The notes under the pieces: model-generated
The model's database searches: none
What the model was told of the DNA's origin: nothing
The model's input: the letters and a program-made list of their open reading frames with translations, nothing else
Shown here: positions 50,645-58,215 of the stretch, piece by piece
How positions within the stretch are numbered: position 1 is the first letter of the stretch
Layout of the letters: the number at the start of each line of letters is the position of its first letter
Position numbers and translations under genes: made by a program
Assembly (NCBI RefSeq): GCF_001050115.1
Contig: NZ_CP012024.1
Coordinates: forward strand, 724,001-788,000
From: Bacillus smithii
GTDB taxonomy: Bacteria; Bacillota; Bacilli; Bacillales; DSM-4216
Direction: 5' to 3'
DNA: 64,000 nucleotides

Positions 50645-51151
50645 TCATGAAGTGACTCTTTTCCCAAGAATGATTAAATCTCTTTCAACGCCGTCTAATT
50701 CCGCGACGTTTGGCAGGTGGGCCCATTTTTCAAATTCAAAATGTGAAAAAAGTTGAAGGCTCGGCTTGTTATGTCCAAATATAAACGCAAGCAAGGTTTT
50801 TATTTGAAGTCTTGGGCAAGCATCTATTGCTTTTTGGAGCATATATTTTCCAAGTCCTTTTCCTCTGAAATCCGGGTGAAGATAAATGCTGATTTCTGCT
50901 GTCGAGTGATAAGCCGGTCTTCCATAAAACGATTGAAAGCTCAACCATCCGCCTATTTTTCCTTGATGGTCTATTACCCATAAAGGTCTGGAAGAAGGAG
51001 AGTGCTCTTTAAACCACTGTGTTTTGCTTTGAACAGAAACAGGTTCTAAATCAGCCGTTACCATTCTGCTTGGAATGGTAGAGTTGTATATCTCTACAAT
51101 GGCAGGCAAATCGCTGAATTCGGCATCTCTCACGGTAATATCTGATAACAT
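50645..51151 (-). CDS. GNAT acetyltransferase, phosphinothricin acetyltransferase-like
   Basis: A 168-residue GNAT protein: 'ITVRDAEFSDLPAIVEIYNS', 'SSRPLWVIDHQGKIGGWLSF', 'EISIYLHPDFRGKGLGKYML' (acetyl-CoA loop R-G-K-G-L-G) and 'FGHNKPSLQLFSHFEFEKWA'. It resembles the Pat/Bar (YncA) group, which acetylates amino compounds; the substrate is unknown. The start used has GGGAG about 10 bases before the ATG; upstream in-frame ATG codons lack such a site. Confidence 0.82.
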   Translation of the reverse strand: MLSDITVRDAEFSDLPAIVEIYNSTIPSRMVTADLEPVSVQSKTQWFKEHSPSSRPLWVIDHQGKIGGWLSFQSFYGRPAYHSTAEISIYLHPDFRGKGLGKYMLQKAIDACPRLQIKTLLAFIFGHNKPSLQLFSHFEFEKWAHLPNVAELDGVERDLIILGKRVTS

Positions 51152-51413
51152 GAACAACACTCCCACATTACGGACAAATTGATTTATTAGGACAATCTTA
51201 GTCACTTGTATTTTATGCTAGAGGATGATATACAGAAAATCAATATGAAACTTGAGCGAGTCAAATGAAATCACGATAAACTCTTTCATACATAGTCCGG
51301 GAGTTCAGAAAAATTCTAGTTTGAAAGCAGATATTTTTATTCACAAGGACCTTTCATATTGATATTTCAAAAGAACTCACTCTAATATTTCTGCAACGAC
51401 TCCACAATCATGA

Positions 51414-51746
51414 TTACGATTTTATTAACGTTCCTTGATGGAAAAACATTTGCCATCTTCCATCACGAAATTTCCAAATCGAGCTGCGTAAAGTATCTTG
51501 CATTCTTGTATCATCTTTTACACGAAATGTCGTTAATACTACATCTTCTGATAAAGGATTTATCTCAAAATCATAAAGAGTCATTTTCCTTATACTAAGT
51601 CCGCCCTCATCGACACAATCCTTTTTATGCCAAATATTCCCTGGATTTCCGGATTCAAAAAAATCGTCAGTTGAACGAATTTCCGGTTTTAACAACATTT
51701 GTTCTAATTGACATAAATGCTTTTTTAAAGCGGATTTGTTTTCTAT
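51414..51746 (-). CDS. DUF4440-like small protein with unusual AUA start
   Basis: Read from ATA, the frame gives 110 residues: 'ENKSALKKHLCQLEQMLLKP', then 'DDFFESGNPGNIWHKKDC' and 'YDFEINPLSEDVVLTTFRVK', ending 'WKFRDGRWQMFFHQGTL'. This resembles the NTF2-like DUF4440 fold. AAGGAGG lies 6 bases before the ATA, ideal spacing, whereas the first ATG is 16 codons in and lacks a ribosome-binding site. Either AUA is used or an ATG has mutated. The stretch between 'RSTD' and 'DFFE' seems shorter than usual, so decay is possible. Confidence 0.6.
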   Translation of the reverse strand: MENKSALKKHLCQLEQMLLKPEIRSTDDFFESGNPGNIWHKKDCVDEGGLSIRKMTLYDFEINPLSEDVVLTTFRVKDDTRMQDTLRSSIWKFRDGRWQMFFHQGTLIKS

Positions 51747-51831
51747 TTTTATCCTCCTTTGGATTGATTATTGCATCTCATTATACTTTGTCCGTAATGG
51801 GGGTGAAAAAGAAAAATCAACAAAAAAGAAA

Positions 51832-51840
51832 AAAACGAAA
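51832..51840. repeat. Target duplication, left of ISLre2
   Basis: AAAACGAAA, repeated at 53473-53481; 9 bp as expected for the family. Confidence 0.75.
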
Positions 51841-51872
51841 GTATGAGTAAAATTATTGTGGGCAAAATTTAA

Positions 51873-51920
51873 CCCCCTCATTTGTTGAGGGAACGTTAGA
51901 ACGCTCAACAAATGAGGGGG
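51873..51920. repeat. 17-bp perfect inverted repeat in the ISLre2 leader
   Basis: CCCCCTCATTTGTTGAG and its exact complement enclose a 14-base loop upstream of the transposase gene. It may shield the transposase from outside transcription. Confidence 0.85.
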
Positions 51921-52032
51921 CCACCAAGCGAAAGCGCGGTAGTTAATAAGCAAATAACATGAAAAAGAGGGTTACTCCTTGGTAGAATCTTAGTCAACCA
52001 AAACTAAATCACAAACAAAGGAGTAACCCCTC

Positions 52033-53376
52033 ATGCAAAAGAATAACACAGTATATCCAAATTTAAAACAGATTGAGCAATTAGTTTGGAGGCAATTACA
52101 GGAAACCTTCTCAAAGGTCATGAAAACACTATTAGAGGACATGGACAAGCAGATTGCTGAAGAACGAAATAAAAAGCGTTATCGTCTACTCGATAAGCGT
52201 ATCACCACTATTATCAGTCTTTTTGGAGAAATAAAGGTGAAACGGAACTACTACCGAGACAGGGAGAAAGGTGAATATGTCTATCTGCTTGATCGCTCTT
52301 TGGAATTCGAAGGGACCGGCTCCTTTAGTCCGCTGATAGAAGAAGCGGCTCTAGAGCTTGCCATTACAGGGCCATCCTATCGAAAGGCAGAACACACGCT
52401 TGAAACACTTTTAGGATACCGAGTGATTAGTCACGAAGCTATACGTCAACACCTGTTACAGATTGAAAGTATCCCAAAAGAGCGACAGCCTGTAAACTAT
52501 CCTGTCCTATTCGTGGAAGTGGACGGCCTATATGTGAAACGTCAAGGAAAAGGAAAACGGGGCAAGGAAGAAAAAATTGCAGCGGTTCATCAGGGCTGGG
52601 AAATCAACGGAAAACGAGTAAGTTTGAAAGACAAACGCCATTTTATTCACCGTGGGAACCAGCCATTTTGGGAGGCGTTTGAGGATTTTCTCATTGAAAA
52701 CTTCGAGTATGACCCAACTGTCCATAAGCTAGTAATAAACGGGGATGGTGCCGGATGGATTACAGCCTGTCGAGACCATTTTAAAGGCAGGGCATTCTTT
52801 TCAATTGACCGTTTCCACGTGGCAAGGGATATTCGCAGCTTATTCCGTAAGCATCCTCGCTATCGCCAAATGCAAAAGGCACTAGCGTCCTATGACAGTC
52901 AGAAACTACTTACGGAATTAAACAGTGCTGTTGGAACACTAGAGACAGAGGATCAGGAAGAACGTCTTGACCAATTGATTCGTCAACTAGAAAAATATCC
53001 TGAAGCCCTCGGGGATTACCGGAAGTGGCTCCAAGAACAAGGTATTGACACCAAAGGAATGCGTCCAATGGGAAGTGCCGAGGGAACGATGAGTGTCTTC
53101 GCAAAAAGGCTCAAAAATGGACGTAGCTGGGTAGAAAAAGGCGTAAGTGCCATGATTACTGGATTGGTGGCTTTCCTAGACAATCTGGCATTGAAAACAT
53201 TATTTGGGAAAGTCGAAAGATGGACAGAAACCAAGGAGGAAAAGAATCCACCAAAACATTACGTAGAAAAGGTGACAAGTACAATTGGTGAAGTCACAAG
53301 AGACAATCTCCTATACCTAAAAGGTAAGGCAAATATTCCAGTGTACAAGACTTTAAAGGAGTTGGCCGGATTTTAA
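52033..53376 (+). CDS. ISLre2-family transposase (UPF0236)
   Basis: A 447-residue protein of the ISLre2/UPF0236 family: 'RKAEHTLETLLGYRVISHEA' (N-terminal helical part), 'VLFVEVDGLYVKRQGKGKRG', 'LVINGDGAGWITACRDHF', 'FFSIDRFHVARDIRSL' and 'GMRPMGSAEGTMSVFAKRLK', which hold the conserved acidic residues. The frame is intact. AAAGGAG precedes the ATG. Confidence 0.93.
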   Translation: MQKNNTVYPNLKQIEQLVWRQLQETFSKVMKTLLEDMDKQIAEERNKKRYRLLDKRITTIISLFGEIKVKRNYYRDREKGEYVYLLDRSLEFEGTGSFSPLIEEAALELAITGPSYRKAEHTLETLLGYRVISHEAIRQHLLQIESIPKERQPVNYPVLFVEVDGLYVKRQGKGKRGKEEKIAAVHQGWEINGKRVSLKDKRHFIHRGNQPFWEAFEDFLIENFEYDPTVHKLVINGDGAGWITACRDHFKGRAFFSIDRFHVARDIRSLFRKHPRYRQMQKALASYDSQKLLTELNSAVGTLETEDQEERLDQLIRQLEKYPEALGDYRKWLQEQGIDTKGMRPMGSAEGTMSVFAKRLKNGRSWVEKGVSAMITGLVAFLDNLALKTLFGKVERWTETKEEKNPPKHYVEKVTSTIGEVTRDNLLYLKGKANIPVYKTLKELAGF

Positions 53377-53472
53377 AAAAGACAAATTTTTTATCAAGAG
53401 AGTACCCTAAAATGGTGAATCCGCTTTCATTGTTAGGGAGAAAAAAACTGCCCACAAATACTTGACTCAATC

Positions 53473-53481
53473 AAAACGAAA
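53473..53481. repeat. Target duplication, right of ISLre2
   Basis: AAAACGAAA, as left of the element. Confidence 0.75.
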
Positions 53482-53488
53482 AAAATAT

Positions 53489-53517
53489 TTGCAAAATCTT
53501 GTCGGATCATGTACAAT
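53489..53517 (+). promoter_or_regulatory. Promoter of tRNA-Gly
   Basis: TTGCAA (53489-53494), a 17-base spacer and TACAAT (53512-53517). The ISLre2 target duplication ends 8 bases before the -35 element. Confidence 0.7.
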
Positions 53518-53538
53518 AATTATTGTTCGATAGCAATT

Positions 53539-53612
53539 GCGGGTGTAGTTTAGTGGTAAAACCACAGCCTTCCAAGCTGTTGTCGTGGGTTCGATTCCCA
53601 TCACCCGCTCCA
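53539..53612 (+). tRNA. tRNA-Gly (TCC)
   Basis: Cloverleaf with anticodon loop CTTCCAA, acceptor GCGGGTG/CACCCGC and encoded CCA. A single-gene unit with its own promoter and terminator. Confidence 0.96.
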
Positions 53613-53628
53613 TATACATTTCGTGATC

Positions 53629-53672
53629 AACGCAGTATTTTGTTTGTAAGAAACAAAGTATTGCGTTTTTTT
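53629..53672 (+). terminator. Terminator of tRNA-Gly
   Basis: AACGCA and TGTTT arms pair with AAACA and TGCGTT, followed by seven T's. Confidence 0.8.
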
Positions 53673-53724
53673 GTTATATGGTTAAAATATAGCCGACTCT
53701 TTTTCGACTGAAAGGTGATCCGTG

Positions 53725-54858
53725 ATGGATTATAATCAATTAAAACAGGATATTATTGCCTATAGCAAACAGATAGGCATCGATAAAATAGGTTTTGCTT
53801 CTGCAGAGCCTTTTACCGAATTGAAAAATCGTCTGATCCGTCAGCAGGAGCTTCAATTCCAATCGGGATTTGAGGAGCCTGATATCGATAAACGCACTAA
53901 TCCCGCCTTGATATTTGACCAGCCACGATCCATTATCGCGATTGCGTTGGCTTATCCATCAAAAATGAAAGAAACGCCAAAAGGAAAAAAGGGGCTTCGA
54001 CGCGGAACTTTTTGTAAGGCCTCTTGGGGATTGGATTACCATGTGATTTTAAGAAATCGCCTCAAACAATTGGAGGAATTTATCCGTTCCAAAGTTCCAG
54101 AAGCCAGGATGAAATCGATGGTCGATACGGGCGAATTATCCGATCGTGCTGTAGCGGAAAGAGCGGGCATCGGCTGGAGCGGGAAAAATTGTTCGATTAT
54201 CACCCCGGAATTTGGTTCTTACGTTTATTTGGGAGAGATGATTACCAATTTGCCTTTTGAGCCGGATCAGCCGTTGGAAAGCCGCTGCGGTACATGTACA
54301 AAATGTTTGGACGCTTGTCCGACGGGGGCGTTGGTTCAAGGAGGACAGTTAAACGCTAAAAAGTGTATCGCTTTTCTTACACAAACAAAGGATTTTCTTC
54401 CGGATGAATATCGAGATAAAATCGGCAACCGCTTATACGGCTGTGATACATGTCAAACCGTCTGCCCTGAAAATAAAGGGATTGATTTTCATTTGCACGA
54501 AGAAATGGAACCGGATCCTGAAACAGCAAAACCATTGCTTGAACCGTTGCTTGACATCAGCAATAAAGAATTTAAAGAGAAATTTGGCATGGTTTCCGGC
54601 TCGTGGAGAGGGAAAAAGCCAATCCAGCGGAATGCCATCATTGCCCTTGCCCATTTTAAAGAAGAAACTGCCATTCCTTCTTTAGTGGAAGTTTTGCAAA
54701 AAGACGTTCGTCCTGTGATACGGGGGACCGCAGCTTGGGCGATTGGAAAAATAGGCGGCGATCAAGCAAAGTCAGCGCTTTTGGAAGCGAAACAAACGGA
54801 AACGGATCCCGATGTTTTGAAAGAAATCGAGAAAGGGCTGCAATATTTTTCTTCCTAA
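53725..54858 (+). CDS. queG: Epoxyqueuosine reductase QueG
   Basis: A 377-residue iron-sulfur, cobalamin-dependent enzyme that reduces epoxyqueuosine to queuosine in tRNA. 'VDTGELSDRAVAERAGIGWSGKN' holds the catalytic Asp. Two [4Fe-4S] clusters use 'CGTCTKCLDACP' (from residue 187) and 'CDTCQTVCP' (from 240). The C terminus from about 300 is a HEAT-repeat part that holds tRNA ('AIPSLVEVLQKDVRPVIRGTAAWAIGKIGG'). AAAGGTG precedes the ATG; a GTG one codon earlier is less likely. First gene of queG-yhbB-trmL, as in B. subtilis. Confidence 0.96.
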   Translation: MDYNQLKQDIIAYSKQIGIDKIGFASAEPFTELKNRLIRQQELQFQSGFEEPDIDKRTNPALIFDQPRSIIAIALAYPSKMKETPKGKKGLRRGTFCKASWGLDYHVILRNRLKQLEEFIRSKVPEARMKSMVDTGELSDRAVAERAGIGWSGKNCSIITPEFGSYVYLGEMITNLPFEPDQPLESRCGTCTKCLDACPTGALVQGGQLNAKKCIAFLTQTKDFLPDEYRDKIGNRLYGCDTCQTVCPENKGIDFHLHEEMEPDPETAKPLLEPLLDISNKEFKEKFGMVSGSWRGKKPIQRNAIIALAHFKEETAIPSLVEVLQKDVRPVIRGTAAWAIGKIGGDQAKSALLEAKQTETDPDVLKEIEKGLQYFSS

Positions 54859-54923
54859 ATAGAGATTTTAGTGGATTCTTCCCTGATATCGCCACATAGG
54901 CTTTAACGGGGAGGGATTTTTTT

Positions 54924-55787
54924 ATGGAATCACAGCTTCAAAAACTTTTGCAAAATCGATTGGAACAAGTTGTTGAAAATGAACAGAGGAATGTTTCCGA
55001 TGAAAAATGGGAAAGAAAAAGGGAGCTTTTGGAACGACGGAATGCGAAAATCTTAAAAGTGAAAGGAAAAGGACAGATTGTCCATAAAACAGATCGTGAA
55101 GTGTTTTACACTCTTCATTTTCAATATTTGATTAAACAAAATCGTTTTTTTTATATGGAAGAAGAAATAGAACATCGAAAAGCTATTTTTTTGGAACAAA
55201 CTGTGATCAAGGATGAAGAAATCATTCCCTCCTGGGATACCGAAAGATATTCGATTGAGCCGATAGAGGAAATGGAGGACGCGGCAGAGCGGGCGGGATT
55301 TGAATATAATCGGCTAAAAGCGGTTCAATATGCGGAAAGATGGTGGAATAGCTATAATCCCGCTTACAAAAAGTTTCATGTCGATTGTACTAATTTTATT
55401 TCGCAATGTTTAAAAGCCGGCGGCGCACCGATGAGAGGATATCCGAATCGGGGCCAAGGCTGGTGGATGCAAAATGGTTCGTGGAGTTACAGTTGGTCGG
55501 TCGCCCATTCGTTTCGAATGTATTTAGGCCGATCCAAGACGGGGCTAAAAGCGAATGAAGTCCGCAATGCCGCTGAATTGCAGCTGGGAGATGTGATTTG
55601 CTACGATTTTCAAGGAGATGGACGGTTTGATCATACGACCATTGTCACCGCTAAAGACGACTATGGAATGCCTTTAGTCAATGCTCATACTTCCAATAGC
55701 CGCATGAGATATTGGAGCTATGAAGATTCAACGGCTTACACTCCCAACATTCAATATAAGTTTTTTGCCATAAACGATCAAAGTTGA
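54924..55787 (+). CDS. yhbB: Amidase-domain protein YhbB
   Basis: A 287-residue protein. Residues 1-120 are charged and probably helical. The C-terminal part is an Amidase_6 domain, a papain-like NlpC/P60 relative: 'YNRLKAVQYAERWWNSYNP', the catalytic Cys in 'VDCTNFISQCLKAGGAPM' and the His in 'DHTTIVT'. No signal peptide is visible, so it may act inside the cell or the mother cell. The substrate is unknown; peptidoglycan peptides are a guess. GGGGAGGG precedes the ATG. Confidence 0.88.
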   Translation: MESQLQKLLQNRLEQVVENEQRNVSDEKWERKRELLERRNAKILKVKGKGQIVHKTDREVFYTLHFQYLIKQNRFFYMEEEIEHRKAIFLEQTVIKDEEIIPSWDTERYSIEPIEEMEDAAERAGFEYNRLKAVQYAERWWNSYNPAYKKFHVDCTNFISQCLKAGGAPMRGYPNRGQGWWMQNGSWSYSWSVAHSFRMYLGRSKTGLKANEVRNAAELQLGDVICYDFQGDGRFDHTTIVTAKDDYGMPLVNAHTSNSRMRYWSYEDSTAYTPNIQYKFFAINDQS

Positions 55788-55810
55788 CGGGGAATCGTAT
55801 ATGCTATAAT
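55784..55810 (+). promoter_or_regulatory. Putative promoter of trmL
   Basis: TGCTATAAT is a perfect extended -10 element (TATAAT at 55805-55810); TTGACG lies 15 bases before it, overlapping the yhbB stop codon. Confidence 0.55.
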
Positions 55811-55843
55811 AATGGCAGACTTTATTTTAGAGGTGAAAGCATT

Positions 55844-56317
55844 GTGGCAAATCATGTAGTATTGTATCAACCAGAAATTCCTGCGAATACAGGAAATATT
55901 TCCAGAACTTGCGCGGCTACGGACACAACACTCCATTTAATCCGCCCGCTTGGTTTTTCAACGGAAGACAAAATGTTAAAAAGGGCCGGACTTGATTATT
56001 GGAAATATGTCAATATCATTTATTATGATTCACTCGATGAATTTTTTGAGAAAAATCCGGATGGAGAATATTATTATATAACGAAATTCGGCGAGCAATA
56101 TTATAATTCGTTTGATTTTAGCGATACGAGCAAAAATCATTATTTTATCTTTGGAAAAGAAACGACCGGTTTACCGAAAGAATTGCTGGCAGCCAACAAA
56201 GAGCGTTGCTTGAGGATTCCTATGAACGATAAAGTAAGAGCTCTTAATTTATCGAATACGGCGGCTATTTTAGTATATGAAGCGTTAAGACAACAGCAAT
56301 TTCCTCATTTAACATAA
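55844..56317 (+). CDS. trmL: tRNA (cytidine/uridine-34-2'-O)-methyltransferase
   Basis: A 157-residue SPOUT-family methylase (B. subtilis CspR). 'VVLYQPEIPANTGNISRTCAA' opens the protein; the trefoil knot that binds AdoMet is formed by 'FGKETTGLPKELL' and 'RIPMNDKVRALNLSNTAAILVYEALRQ'. It methylates the wobble base of tRNA-Leu isoacceptors as a dimer. GTG start with GAGGTG 8 bases upstream, which also gives the family N terminus; in-frame codons further upstream are excluded for this reason. Confidence 0.95.
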   Translation: MANHVVLYQPEIPANTGNISRTCAATDTTLHLIRPLGFSTEDKMLKRAGLDYWKYVNIIYYDSLDEFFEKNPDGEYYYITKFGEQYYNSFDFSDTSKNHYFIFGKETTGLPKELLAANKERCLRIPMNDKVRALNLSNTAAILVYEALRQQQFPHLT

Positions 56318-56347
56318 GAAACCGGGCATGTCCCTGTTTCTTTTTTC
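56316..56347 (+). terminator. Terminator of trmL
   Basis: AAGAAAC and GGG pair with CCC and GTTTCTT, followed by a T run. Confidence 0.85.
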
Positions 56348-56715
56348 TGTTTTAAATCATTTGAAATTTTTCCGATAAGGGTTATAGTAATACATAAAGC
56401 TGGATAAGGTATGCTTCATTTGATTTCGGGAGGAGAATGGGGGATTTGGCTTTTTTTGGTTCGTTATCACAACCAAATGAGAATGGCAAAGATTTCATTC
56501 ATTCTCCCTTTGTCTCGTGACATTTTGATCGTCCGGTAATCACGAGATTCAACAACAGATTGAAAGAATATGTCCTCTTTGATCGGAAGGATTTTCTTGA
56601 TTGCGTCGTTTTTTCAAAAACGAAGTCTGAAAGTGATGTAGCTTTTCATGACTGCAGGAGAGAATCATTTAGGAAAAAGTTTCTATTTTATCTTTAGAGA
56701 GGGGATGTAGCAGCG
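56348..56715. other. Intergenic region before nfrA
   Basis: About 370 bases with no supported gene. It presumably carries the nfrA promoter; I see no distinct riboswitch or repeat. Confidence 0.45.
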
Positions 56716-57465
56716 TTGAATACCACTATTGAAACGATCTTGGCTCATCGGTCTGTAAGAAAGTTTAAGAAGCAGCCGCTCACTACGGAACAGATCGAAA
56801 CGATTGTTCGTTGCGCTCAGTCAGCTTCTACTTCCAGTTTCATTCAGGCGTATACGATTATTGGGGTTACGGACACGGAGAAAAAACAAAAGTTGGCGGA
56901 ACTGTCTGGGAATCAGTCTTATGTAGCGGAAAATGGCCATTTTTTTGTATTTTGCGCCGATCTTTATCGCCATGAGGTTATTGGTGAAATCGAAGGAGGA
57001 GACGTCATTCCTTCGCTTGAAAGCACTGAGAAATTTATGGTCAGTTTAATAGACACGGCATTAGCGGCGCAAAACGCTGTGATTGCCGCAGAATCAATGG
57101 GCTTAGGCATTTGTTATATCGGCGGACTCCGCAACCGTCTCGAAGAAGTGAAAGCGCTTTTGCAAATTCCTGAAAGGGTGATACCGTTATTTGGATTGGC
57201 CGTTGGCTATCCGGATCAGGAAACGGATAAAAAGCCGCGTCTTCCGCTTCATCACGTTTACCAAGAAAATCTTTACAACAGCGATAAAGAAAAGATCCAA
57301 AAAGATTTAGAAGAATATAACAGAGTAGTTGCCGACTATTATAAAGAAAGAACGGGAGGGGTTCGAAAAGATACTTGGACGGGCCAAATGTCCAATATGC
57401 TTTCCAGAAGAGTCAGAATGTATATGAAAGAATTTGTGGAAAAACAAAAAATGGATTTGCGCTAG
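56716..57465 (+). CDS. nfrA: NADPH-dependent FMN reductase / nitroreductase NfrA
   Basis: A 249-residue flavoprotein of the NfsA group. 'TIETILAHRSVRKFKKQPLT' is the FMN-phosphate binding start; 'QSASTSSFIQAYTIIGVTD' and 'AAESMGLGICYIGGLRN' are further FMN and NADPH contacts. B. subtilis NfrA1 has the same length and layout and reduces FMN, nitro compounds and peroxide. TTG start about 10 bases behind GAGGGG. Confidence 0.92.
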   Translation: MNTTIETILAHRSVRKFKKQPLTTEQIETIVRCAQSASTSSFIQAYTIIGVTDTEKKQKLAELSGNQSYVAENGHFFVFCADLYRHEVIGEIEGGDVIPSLESTEKFMVSLIDTALAAQNAVIAAESMGLGICYIGGLRNRLEEVKALLQIPERVIPLFGLAVGYPDQETDKKPRLPLHHVYQENLYNSDKEKIQKDLEEYNRVVADYYKERTGGVRKDTWTGQMSNMLSRRVRMYMKEFVEKQKMDLR

Positions 57466-57519
57466 GAAAGTTCCCCATTCTGTTGGATGATCATCTTGCC
57501 TTTCGGCGCAACTTATATC

Positions 57520-57552
57520 AGGGTGCCGTATTGATTGTGAAACGGCACCCTT
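57520..57552. terminator. Hairpin between convergent nfrA and small membrane gene
   Basis: AGGGTGCCGT pairs exactly with ACGGCACCCT around a 13-base loop. T runs are weak on both sides, so efficiency is uncertain. Confidence 0.7.
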
Positions 57553-57562
57553 AGTTCAATGA

Positions 57563-57769
57563 TCACCAAAAAATACCGATTAATACGATAGCTACTAGAA
57601 CATAACCGCCGATTTGACTGATGATAGCAGGATTAAAAACGGGTTTGTCTTGATTTTCCCTCAATACAGCAACCTCTTTTTGAAGTTGCTCCACTTGTTC
57701 TGAGAGCTTTTGAACAGTATGGTTCAAATCATCGATGATTTGCTCAAGGTTTTTTTGTTCTTCAGTCAT
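57563..57769 (-). CDS. Small tail-anchored coiled-coil membrane protein
   Basis: A 68-residue protein with an N-terminal leucine-zipper-like coiled coil ('LEQIIDDLNHTVQKLSEQVE', 'LQKEVAVLREN') and one C-terminal membrane helix ('ISQIGGYVLVAIVLIGIFW'), so it is probably tail-anchored. GGAGGG lies before two adjacent ATG codons; the second has the better spacing. Longer upstream frames lack a start signal. No family recognised. It is followed on the same strand order by an even smaller membrane peptide gene upstream. Confidence 0.72.
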   Translation of the reverse strand: MTEEQKNLEQIIDDLNHTVQKLSEQVEQLQKEVAVLRENQDKPVFNPAIISQIGGYVLVAIVLIGIFW

Positions 57770-57895
57770 CATATTCCCTCCTTTATTAAAAAAATATTCT
57801 GAATAATTATTGGTGAAAAAAGCTGAGCGTACAAACCGCCCAGCCACTTGTTCTGCCACGTTTCTAGTTGTATGTAAGAGATCAAAACTCCATGA

Positions 57896-57991
57896 TTACT
57901 TTTTGTTTACCCCTGGCTTGTCATTGTAGCCGGCAGTAAAAATAGCGGTAAGAAACGAGAGGATAACCACCATAATAAGCAGAAATTTCAT
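57896..57991 (-). CDS. 31-residue membrane/secreted peptide
   Basis: MKFLLIMVVILSFLTAIF begins the peptide; a short polar tail ending in 'GVNKK' follows. GGAGGAG lies 8 bases before the ATG, a near-perfect ribosome-binding site, so it is very probably translated. The hydrophobic part could be a membrane anchor or a signal sequence. It stands upstream of, and in the same direction as, the coiled-coil membrane protein gene, and divergent from prkA. Function unknown. Confidence 0.65.
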   Translation of the reverse strand: MKFLLIMVVILSFLTAIFTAGYNDKPGVNKK

Positions 57992-58145
57992 AAAATTATA
58001 ACTCCTCCTTTATTAACGTTCTGACGATTTATCGATATTATATCGTAAAGAATTGGAAAAGTGAATGCGCTTAAAAAATAAGAGAGAGAAATTCGGCAGA
58101 GAGACGGGAAACATCATTTGAAACGACAACGATTTTGTGTTTTGG

Positions 58146-58174
58146 GCATGTTTAAATATCCGACGGCATAGATT
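58146..58174 (+). promoter_or_regulatory. SigE-like promoter of prkA
   Basis: GCATGTT (58146-58152), a 14-base spacer and CATAGATT (58167-58174) resemble the mother-cell SigE consensus (about 6 of 8 in the -10). B. subtilis prkA is SigE-dependent, which supports the reading. Confidence 0.55.
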
Positions 58175-58215
58175 ATATTAATCGTTCTCTCAATAAGGAC
58201 AGGGGGATGTTTATA

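Larger units (their letters stand above)
51841..53472 (+). mobile_element. ISLre2-family insertion sequence (1632 bp)
   Basis: Inverted terminal repeats match at 18 of 24 positions and share TTGTGGGCA; a 9-bp direct repeat flanks the element. Between the left end and the transposase is a perfect 17-bp stem hairpin. It sits just upstream of the tRNA-Gly promoter, leaving it intact. Confidence 0.85.
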
